From Woeseiaceae bacterium (lineage in GTDB: Bacteria; Pseudomonadota; Gammaproteobacteria; Steroidobacterales; Woeseiaceae), in the NCBI GenBank assembly GCA_022615525.1, contig JAKEGN010000080.1, forward strand, positions 1 to 5,699: DNA of 5,699 bases. Reading direction: 5' to 3'. The position numbers and the translations under genes were made by a program. Positions 1 through 5,699 of this stretch are shown here, in pieces. The stretch's first letter is position 1. Each line of letters begins with the position of its first letter. The notes under the pieces were generated by a model. That model ran no database searches. It was not told where the DNA came from and saw nothing but the letters and a program-made list of their open reading frames with translations.

Positions 1-3000
1 GAACATTCTTCACCGGTGCAATTCGGATCGGTCGGGCTCGGGAACAGGAAGCTCGGTTTCGGCGCTATACCGCCTTGCTCGAGCTCGGTCACCCGGCTGG
101 CGTTGATTCCTTCCGCATCGTTCGGGTCGAGCGTATCGAGCGGGACTACCGGATCGCCGTTGGCGACGTTAACCCGATAAAGACGGTTGACGCTCAAGCC
201 GGCCTGGCAGGGATCGGCGGAGCCGACCGTCGGTTCGAAGGATACGAAGAATACCGAATCCGCGAAGGTCTGCGAGTCCGACAGGACTTTTTCCCCGACC
301 GGTAGTGTGAACTTCCAGCCACGATCCGCCGACGAAATGTCGACGTTGTATGTACCGCTGACTTCAACCATGTCGCCATCGGTGGCGATGTCGTAGTTGT
401 TGTACTGCAGCTGCGTCAGGCCCGTGAACACATCACGATCCCGCAGGGAATAGAAGCGGTCCTGGGCGCTGCCATCGAGCGGATGTGCCCGGTAACCACT
501 GCCTATGCTGATGGCGAGGAAACGCCGATCCTGCTTGTGGTCGTGGAACAGCGACACGTCGGGTGAGGTGTAGAAACGGCGCGTCTCCGCAGCGCTCGGC
601 GTATTGATCCCCTCGGCGCCGAAACGCGCGATCACGCCGCCGGCTACGAGGTTGGCAGCCGTCAGGCCGTTACGGATATCGAAACGCCAGATCTGGCCGC
701 CGAGGTCCGCGGCGTACATGCGATCGGCGAAACCGTCACCGTTCAGGTCGAGCACGCGGATGCGCGCGGGTATGGCGCGCGTCATTTTCGTCAGCGGCAG
801 ATCCGCAGCAGCATCCGGGCCCGCGCGCCAGATCTGCGCACCGGTCTCGAGGTCCAGCATGAAGATCCCGGCGCCTTCGACGTCGGCGCTCGCCGGATGG
901 ATGGCCTGGTCGTGCACCGTGTCATAACCGCCGCCCATTATCAGCACTACCTTGTCCGGGCTGGTAACGTTCAGGCTCTGCACATTGACCCGGGCAGGTA
1001 CCGGGGCCGACCAGGACTGGCCGATCTGCGGGAACGTCCGCAACCATTTCAGTTTGGGCGCATTCCGGTCGGTGACATCCAGGGCGTAGTAGCTGTCGCC
1101 GCCGCGGCGCATGCCGAAAATCAGGTAGACGAAATCCGTGCCGACATCGATTTCACCGTCCTTGTCCCGGTCAGCCACGACCGGAACGATGTCGCCGTCC
1201 AGGCCGTAGTTCTTGTAGTCGACAGTCTGGTTGAAGAACAAATCGCCGGTATTCGCCAGCAGTTCATGCGGCATGAATGACCACAGTTCGACGCCGGTCT
1301 GGCCGTCGATGGCATGCAGGAAACCGTCGTTGGTCGATGTAAACACGACGATGTCAGGCTGGTCGCCGGTCATGCCATAGACGATCGATGCCGGCTGGGC
1401 ATGCAGCGCATCGCCCATGGACTTGCGCGCCGTCGTCGTCGGGTCCCCGTCTTCATCGCGCACGTCATAGCCGCGGACCCAGTCGAGCATGGTGCGAACG
1501 TCCGGATCGCCCGGATCACCGGCGAGGCCGAAGTCATTGATAGTAAACGCGAGTTCGTTCGCCGCCGAAATGGCATTCGAGGACGCGGTCAGGTCGGCAG
1601 CGCCAAGGTTGGTGTATACCCTGCGCGTGGCGGGGTCAGGGATCAGGTTTGCAGCACCGCCCACCAGGACATTGGCGCCGTCCGAATTCGAACCGCCGTT
1701 CCAGAAGTTGTGCGACGTGTCGCTGAAATAGCCCGTCGACGGATCCACCGCCGGGTTCGAGAACTTGTCGACGATCTGCGCATCGGCAATGGTGTATTTC
1801 TTGATATTGCCGGGCCAATGTACCTTGTTGGAGGCGCGGAATACCGACACGTAGAGGTCATTCAGATGTTGTGTCCGGTTGAATGCGTTAACGGCAACCG
1901 CCGGCGCCGTGAAGGAAATGTCACGATCGAAGATGTTGGTCACGATATCGGTCAGTGCGACGGTCAGCGACTTGACGTCCTCGGCCAGGTAATACTTGCC
2001 GCCGGATTTTCTTGCCGTGTCCGCAAGTAACGGCAGATCAACGGTAAAACCGATGGTGTAAGTCGTCACGGTCTGGTCGCCCGGCACAGCCGGGTTGATG
2101 TCTTCCTTCGACAGGTACTCGGCGATATCGTCCAGACAGACACCGTCCCCGGTGCCGCCGGTGCAACCGCTGTGCCCAAGAGTCGTCGTCCAGTTCGGCA
2201 GGTTCTCGACAAGCGCATTCGAGCCCAGGTCCTGTGTCGGCTCACCGTCAGTGAGATAGACGATGAAGTTCTTGGCGCAGGCATATTCGGTCGGTTGCCG
2301 ATAGATCATCGGATCCTTGGAATCGAGTGCCTCGGTATCGGTCAGCAGGAGAGGCCCGTACTGTGCCTTCATGCCCCTCCAGTACAAGGCGGCCTCGTAC
2401 ATCGTTTCGGCCAGCGGCGTCCAGCCGCTGGCCGGCAGGGCGTCGACCGTCGCCATTGCGGCATCGCGAGTCGAGTCAAGGTCCTTGATGGCCCGGTACA
2501 CCACACCGCCTTCACTGAAGTTGAACCGCATGAACCCGACATTGACGTCATTGATGGAGCCGAGCACGTTCTTGGTCACGGCTTTGACGATGTCATTGCG
2601 CGTCATTTGCGAGGTTGGCGGATTCTCGTACCAGTTCAGGTAGTTTCCCGAGTACACGGTGTAAATCCGGTTGGTCGGCGAGCTGCTCCAGTCGACCTCG
2701 CGTGACGCCATCGAGGTAAAGCGGTTCCGGTTGGTGCCGATCTGCGCATACAGCTCGGTGGAGGAGGTGCCGTCGCCGTGCACACCGGAGTCGTCGGCGC
2801 ATTCGGTATATGCCGTACTCTGGCTGCTGGCGAGTTCCTGCCACTTCGAATTGCCACTGACAGTGCGGTACTGCGCCAGGGTCCCGGAATACGTGCCGTT
2901 CGCCGTTATCTGGTCACGGCCCTGTTGGCAGACAAAATAGGCATCGTCTACCCGGCGGCCGCGGTCGTAACTGCTGTCGCAGTCGGGCACACTGGTCGAC

Positions 3001-3254
3001 GTCGTCCAGTAATAGGCGCTTCTCGTGCAATCACCACTGTACGATTTCGTTCCGTCGAACGGTTCCTGGTTGGTTTCCACGACCGTGGTCATGCTGCCCG
3101 AGCTGTCCAGAATGAACAGCACGTTGGGTTTCGCCGCATTGCTGGCGCCCGGCACGGTCAATAGCAATTCGACGTCGTCTGCGACGGCGGGGAAGCCGGT
3201 TACCAATGCGAGAGCGAGTCCTGCACCGGTCCATGTGGCGCGTATCCTGGACAT
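1..3254 (-). CDS. pilY1: PilY1-family type IV pilus tip adhesin/assembly protein, C-terminus cut by window edge
   Basis: This frame is open from an ATG at 3254 to the window edge: 1084 full codons plus the first two bases of a Ser codon, with no stop. The start is supported by AAGGA 7 nt upstream and by an immediate signal peptide (Arg-rich start, hydrophobic residues 10-22, cleavage after AVA at 25). Residues 44-445 look like a VWA domain: the MIDAS motif DSSGS (D50, S52, S54), T279 in SGWTPLAE and D336 in YLTDGEP are all present. A large insert at about 60-215 carries Cys 76, 92, 109 and 152 and ends in GNYLNW, a motif I associate with PilY1 proteins. From about K611 (KSMGDALHAQP) a PilC/PilY1-type beta-propeller follows, with PQQ-like text TNDGFLHAIDGQTG at 641-654 and Asp-rich loops DRDKDGEID (695-703) and DLNGDGFAD (836-844), the latter leading into DLGGQIWRFD. 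The visible end, NCTGEEC then Ser, matches the paralog's tail, so about 30 residues are probably missing. The family acts at the pilus tip and outer surface in adhesion, pilus priming and Ca-dependent control of retraction. Total length near 1115 fits PilY1. No RGD motif is present in the visible part. Confidence 0.93.
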   Translation of the reverse strand, partial: MSRIRATWTGAGLALALVTGFPAVADDVELLLTVPGASNAAKPNVLFILDSSGSMTTVVETNQEPFDGTKSYSGDCTRSAYYWTTSTSVPDCDSSYDRGRRVDDAYFVCQQGRDQITANGTYSGTLAQYRTVSGNSKWQELASSQSTAYTECADDSGVHGDGTSSTELYAQIGTNRNRFTSMASREVDWSSSPTNRIYTVYSGNYLNWYENPPTSQMTRNDIVKAVTKNVLGSINDVNVGFMRFNFSEGGVVYRAIKDLDSTRDAAMATVDALPASGWTPLAETMYEAALYWRGMKAQYGPLLLTDTEALDSKDPMIYRQPTEYACAKNFIVYLTDGEPTQDLGSNALVENLPNWTTTLGHSGCTGGTGDGVCLDDIAEYLSKEDINPAVPGDQTVTTYTIGFTVDLPLLADTARKSGGKYYLAEDVKSLTVALTDIVTNIFDRDISFTAPAVAVNAFNRTQHLNDLYVSVFRASNKVHWPGNIKKYTIADAQIVDKFSNPAVDPSTGYFSDTSHNFWNGGSNSDGANVLVGGAANLIPDPATRRVYTNLGAADLTASSNAISAANELAFTINDFGLAGDPGDPDVRTMLDWVRGYDVRDEDGDPTTTARKSMGDALHAQPASIVYGMTGDQPDIVVFTSTNDGFLHAIDGQTGVELWSFMPHELLANTGDLFFNQTVDYKNYGLDGDIVPVVADRDKDGEIDVGTDFVYLIFGMRRGGDSYYALDVTDRNAPKLKWLRTFPQIGQSWSAPVPARVNVQSLNVTSPDKVVLIMGGGYDTVHDQAIHPASADVEGAGIFMLDLETGAQIWRAGPDAAADLPLTKMTRAIPARIRVLDLNGDGFADRMYAADLGGQIWRFDIRNGLTAANLVAGGVIARFGAEGINTPSAAETRRFYTSPDVSLFHDHKQDRRFLAISIGSGYRAHPLDGSAQDRFYSLRDRDVFTGLTQLQYNNYDIATDGDMVEVSGTYNVDISSADRGWKFTLPVGEKVLSDSQTFADSVFFVSFEPTVGSADPCQAGLSVNRLYRVNVANGDPVVPLDTLDPNDAEGINASRVTELEQGGIAPKPSFLFPSPTDPNCTGEEC

Positions 3255-3261
3255 GTCTGTT

Positions 3262-3266
3262 TCCTT
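3262..3266 (-). promoter_or_regulatory. Ribosome-binding site of the downstream pilY1-like gene
   Basis: On the minus strand AAGGA lies 7 nt before the ATG at 3254. It fixes that ATG as the start and agrees with the signal peptide that begins there. The gene therefore has its own translation initiation, rather than relying on coupling to the small gene 38 nt upstream. Confidence 0.75.
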
Positions 3267-3292
3267 AGTTAATCAAAGTGTGGCTCGATCTC

Positions 3293-3631
3293 TCACTCGC
3301 CCACACGCACGCTGCTTACAGCGTTGGTCTCTGTATCGAAGGTCACCAGGGCATAGTCGTCCTTGCTCTGCCTCAGGCTATTGAACTGTTTTCTGAATTC
3401 TGCGAACGGCAACTGTTCGCCGCGCAGTATGAATAGCGTGGCCGGCGTCAGGCGTACTTCGAAGATTTCGCAGTCGTCGCAGGACTTGAACAGCAGCCTG
3501 CTGCTGTCAGTCGTCGGCATGTTCATGTATGCAGTGCTGGTTTCCACCGCGCGCGTGACGATGCGGATGTCGGCGGTAGCCGGCAGGCAGGCTGCCAGCA
3601 TCACGAGCACAATCAGTTTGCGAAAGTCCAT
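3293..3631 (-). CDS. Small exported, probable lipoprotein with CxxC motif, between two pilY1-like genes; family unknown
   Basis: This is a complete 112-residue frame, ATG at 3631 to TGA at 3293-3295, with GGAG 8 nt upstream of the start. The N-terminus is an export signal: MDFRK, then a hydrophobic run to LAAC at residues 12-15. LAAC fits a lipobox, with Cys15 as the lipidated residue and Leu at +2, which would favour outer-membrane sorting. A plain signal-peptidase I site after ATA at 20 is the alternative. The mature part has alternating strand-like segments, a SCDDC motif (Cys51 and Cys54) followed by EIFEVRLTPAT, a probable amphipathic helix around 75-88, and a final strand-like pair around YALVTFDTETNAVSSVRV. 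The CxxC could form a disulfide or bind a metal or haem, but a haem site would need CxxCH and the next residue is Glu. I do not recognise a family. Its place 38 nt before one pilY1-like gene and 106 nt after another suggests co-expression and an accessory envelope role in pilus or PilY1 function; that is inference. Confidence 0.85.
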   Translation of the reverse strand: MDFRKLIVLVMLAACLPATADIRIVTRAVETSTAYMNMPTTDSSRLLFKSCDDCEIFEVRLTPATLFILRGEQLPFAEFRKQFNSLRQSKDDYALVTFDTETNAVSSVRVGE

Positions 3632-3639
3632 CTTGCGTA

Positions 3640-3643
3640 CTCC
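3640..3643 (-). promoter_or_regulatory. Ribosome-binding site of the small exported protein
   Basis: GGAG on the minus strand, 8 nt before the ATG at 3631. It supports this ATG as the start; the next in-frame Met codons (residues 11, 36 and 38) would cut into or remove the export signal. Confidence 0.7.
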
Positions 3644-3665
3644 AAGCGAAGTTTGAGCTGTTTGC

Positions 3666-3689
3666 GTGACCCGGGCCCAATCGGGTCAC
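3666..3689 (-). promoter_or_regulatory. Perfect 8-bp inverted repeat in the spacer before the small gene
   Basis: GTGACCCG at 3666-3673 is the exact reverse complement of CGGGTCAC at 3682-3689, with an 8-nt loop. In the minus-strand transcript the hairpin lies 48 nt after the stop of the upstream pilY1-like gene and 34 nt before the ATG of the small gene. No T-run follows on either strand, so it does not look like a normal intrinsic terminator. It could be an mRNA-processing or stability hairpin that lowers expression of the distal genes, or a site for a dimeric regulator. I could not identify a convincing promoter in the spacer. Strand is given for the transcript in which it would fold. Confidence 0.4.
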
Positions 3690-3737
3690 ACAGTCCTAAA
3701 TATTGTCCGTCAATTCAGGCGTTTACTCCCGGAACCA

Positions 3738-5699
3738 CTACTCAATTCCGTCCTGTGTCCAAAGCGTCCTGACAGGATTGTTGACGAAGCCCGGATCGAA
3801 ACATTCGACGCCGACGCAACCCAGTGGCGGCGGCGAACAGGCTGCTCCAGTGCAGTTCGGATCGTCCGAGCTCGGGAACAGGATCGCTGGCGTAGGGGCG
3901 ATGCCGCCCTGTGCCAGTTGCTCGCGGCGCGCGTCGTCGGCGTCCGCCGGATCCAGTGCATCGAGATTGTTCACGATCGGGTCGCCATTGTTCACGTTGA
4001 CGCGGTAAAGGAAGTTCGCTCCCTGTCCGACATTGCAGGTTTGCGCAGAAGCGCTGTCCGGTGTGAAGGATACGAACAGCACCGAGTCGTCGAACGTCAG
4101 CGAATCGGAAAGTACCTTTTCGCTCGGTGGCAGCGTGAACATCCAGCCGTCGTCGGTTGGATCAATCGTGACCTGTTTCTGACCGGCGACTTCGACCAGG
4201 TTGGCTTCCGTAATAATGCTGTAATTGTCGTACTCGGTCTGCGACAACTGCCTGAAAATATCCTTGTCACGTATCGAGTAGAACCGGTCGGATGCGCTCA
4301 GGTCGAAAGGATGCTCCCGATAGCCGGAACCGATACTGATCGCGATGAAGCGGCGATCCTGGATGTTGTCGGTAAACAGGGACACGTCCGGCGCATTGTA
4401 GAAGCGTCGTGTGTCGGCGTCGGTCGGGGATGCAAGTCCCTCGGCACCCAGCCGGGCAATGACACCACCGGCCACAAGTTGCGACGGGGAAGCACCCTTT
4501 GCGATATCGAAGCGCCAGATCTGACCGCCCAGATCCGAGGCATACATGCGGTCGGCAAAACCGTCACCGCTGGTATCGATCACGCGGGTCTCGTTCGGCA
4601 ATGCACGCGTCATCTTTGCCAGTTCGAGGTTGGCGCCGGAGCCACTCGGTCCGGCTCGCCACAGCGTATTACCACTGACCAGGTCGATGATATGCAGGCC
4701 GGCACCGGTCGCATCGGGAGCCGAGGGATGTGCGCGCGTATCGTGCACTGAATCATAACCGCCGCCGAAGACGACCACTGCCTTATCGGGATTCAGGCCA
4801 CCGACATTGATGTCCATCCGGGCGACTACGGGGGTGGACCAGCTCTGGCCCGCATTGGCGAGCGTCACGTCCCACAACAATTCAGGCGCATTGCGGTTGG
4901 TGACATCGATCGCCATGTAATTGTCACCGCCGCGCCGCCTGCCGAAAATGATGTAGACGAAATCCGCGCCATCGACGATGCCGTTGTTGTTCTCGTCCTT
5001 GACCACCGGCACGACATTGCCGTCGATGCCGTACTGCTTGTACTTGGCGGCAGGGTCGAAATACAGCCGGGTCATGTTCGGCAGCAGGTCTTTCGGCACG
5101 AAGGACCAGAGCTCCTCACCGGTTGCACCGTTGAATGCATGCAGGTAGCCATCATTGGTTGCGGTGTAAACCGTAACATCCGGGGCCGTTGCCGTGCCGC
5201 CGTACACGATCGGGGCCGGTGCCGAGTGCAACGGGTCGCCCATCGCATTGCGCACAAGCGTGGTCGCATTGCCGTCCTCGTCGCGAACGTCCTCGCCGCG
5301 CATCCAGCGTATGACCTCGTCCATGGTCGGTTCGCCGGCGGCGCCGGTCAGGCCGAAGTCGGCCGGCTGGAATGCGCCTGCGTTCGACGGCGTTATTGCG
5401 TTGTTGGCTGCGGACAAGGTGTCGTCGGCACCATTGTTGGTGTACAGGTTGCGCGAGGCCGGAACCGGCAGCCGGTTGGCAGCGCCGCCCAGGCGCACGT
5501 CATTGCCGTCCGCGCCGCCTGCCGTCCAGAAGCTGCGGGCGGTATCGAAAAAGAAGCCGGTCACCGGATTCACGGCAGCATTGCCGTTCATGTCGGTGAT
5601 GGTCGGCGTGATGACCGGCGTGCCGCTGACGATGGTCGTGACGTTCGTGATCTTGTATTTCTTCAGGTTGCCCGGCCAATGCGCCTTGTTCCTCGCGCC
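3738..5699 (-). CDS. pilY1: Second PilY1-family protein, C-terminal 653 residues; start lies beyond the right edge
   Basis: The frame is open from the window edge at 5699 to TAG at 3738-3740. The first ATG in the window, at 5591, is not the start: the 36 codons upstream of it still encode family sequence (RNKAHWPGNLKKYK) that aligns with SNKVHWPGNIKKYT in the neighbouring pilY1-like gene. The N-terminal signal peptide and VWA domain are therefore expected outside the window. The visible part holds the beta-propeller lead-in (VRDEDGNATT, then AMGDPLHSAPAPIVYG), PQQ-like text TNDGYLHAFNGATGEELW, and two Asp/Asn-rich loops: DENNNGIVD (4971-4997) and DTSGDGFAD (4551-4577), the latter leading into DLGGQIWRFD. 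The end is a Cys-rich tail, C-x4-C-x6-C-x4-C (3801-3854), and a short terminus with Trp. Expected role, from the family: tip-located adhesin and pilus-biogenesis factor of type IVa pili, with Ca-dependent control of retraction. It is probably first in the same transcription unit as the small gene and the second paralog. No RGD motif is present in the visible part. Confidence 0.93.
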   Translation of the reverse strand, partial: GARNKAHWPGNLKKYKITNVTTIVSGTPVITPTITDMNGNAAVNPVTGFFFDTARSFWTAGGADGNDVRLGGAANRLPVPASRNLYTNNGADDTLSAANNAITPSNAGAFQPADFGLTGAAGEPTMDEVIRWMRGEDVRDEDGNATTLVRNAMGDPLHSAPAPIVYGGTATAPDVTVYTATNDGYLHAFNGATGEELWSFVPKDLLPNMTRLYFDPAAKYKQYGIDGNVVPVVKDENNNGIVDGADFVYIIFGRRRGGDNYMAIDVTNRNAPELLWDVTLANAGQSWSTPVVARMDINVGGLNPDKAVVVFGGGYDSVHDTRAHPSAPDATGAGLHIIDLVSGNTLWRAGPSGSGANLELAKMTRALPNETRVIDTSGDGFADRMYASDLGGQIWRFDIAKGASPSQLVAGGVIARLGAEGLASPTDADTRRFYNAPDVSLFTDNIQDRRFIAISIGSGYREHPFDLSASDRFYSIRDKDIFRQLSQTEYDNYSIITEANLVEVAGQKQVTIDPTDDGWMFTLPPSEKVLSDSLTFDDSVLFVSFTPDSASAQTCNVGQGANFLYRVNVNNGDPIVNNLDALDPADADDARREQLAQGGIAPTPAILFPSSDDPNCTGAACSPPPLGCVGVECFDPGFVNNPVRTLWTQDGIE

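Noticed and set aside
1314..2030. 238-codon open frame on the plus strand
   Set aside because: It is antisense to the other pilY1-like gene, with composition typical of a reverse-strand shadow and no family features.
1..3254. RGD integrin-binding motif known from Pseudomonas PilY1
   Set aside because: Looked for in both proteins. Only RGGD, RGYD and RGED variants occur (RRGGDS, VRGYDV, MRGEDV), and these belong to conserved family positions rather than an RGD site.
3255..3292. Possible regulatory site in the short spacer between the small gene and the downstream pilY1-like gene
   Set aside because: Apart from the ribosome-binding site, this 38-bp spacer shows no dyad, T-run or promoter-like pair.
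3632..3737. A sigma-70 promoter in the spacer before the small gene (TTGACG on the minus strand near 3700)
   Set aside because: The TTGACG box has no suitable -10 hexamer about 17 bp downstream; the AT-rich stretch AATATTTA is too close. I do not call a promoter.
3666..4751. 361-codon open frame on the plus strand
   Set aside because: It lies almost wholly antisense to the strongly conserved pilY1-like gene at 3738-5699. Its translation is Arg/Val/Gly-rich, with no recognisable domain, signal or good ribosome-binding site. It is a shadow of GC-rich codon use on the other strand.
5589..5591. ATG at 5591 as the start of the upstream pilY1-like gene
   Set aside because: The frame stays open for 36 more codons to the window edge, and those codons encode conserved family sequence (HWPGN). 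The real start is outside the window.

Overview
The window holds part of a type IV pilus tip-adhesin locus, all of it coded on the minus strand. Base composition is GC-rich, with C/G-ending codons, and the proteins are secreted and rich in Asp, Gly and Thr. This suggests a Gram-negative proteobacterium, most likely a gammaproteobacterium. The lineage is an inference, because no rRNA or other marker gene lies in the window.

Layout in the direction of transcription (high to low coordinates): (1) 5699-3738 is the C-terminal part (653 residues) of a PilY1-family protein whose start lies beyond the right edge. (2) A 106-bp spacer follows and contains a perfect 8-bp inverted repeat. (3) 3631-3293 is a small gene for a 112-residue exported, probably lipid-anchored protein with a CxxC pair; its family is not recognised. 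(4) A 38-bp spacer follows with a clear ribosome-binding site. (5) 3254-1 is a second PilY1-family gene with an intact N-terminus (signal peptide and VWA domain with MIDAS), running off the left edge an estimated 30 residues before its stop.

The two large proteins are clearly paralogous over their whole shared length, at roughly half identity or more by eye. The shared part runs from the HWPGN motif, through the PilC/PilY1-type beta-propeller with two Asp-rich calcium-type loops, to a Cys-containing tail. By family knowledge, PilY1/PilC proteins sit at the tip of type IVa pili, prime pilus assembly with the minor pilins, bind surfaces, and control retraction in a calcium-dependent way. Same-strand order and short gaps suggest one transcription unit producing two alternative or cooperating tip proteins and a small envelope protein. 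The usual minor pilin genes (fimT/pilV/pilW/pilX/pilE) are not in the window and, if present, should lie beyond the right edge.

The plus strand has several long open frames, including 238 and 361 codons, but all lie antisense to the pilY1-like genes and look like coding shadows. No RNA gene, insertion sequence, CRISPR array or intrinsic terminator with a T-run was seen. All spacers are shorter than 110 bp.
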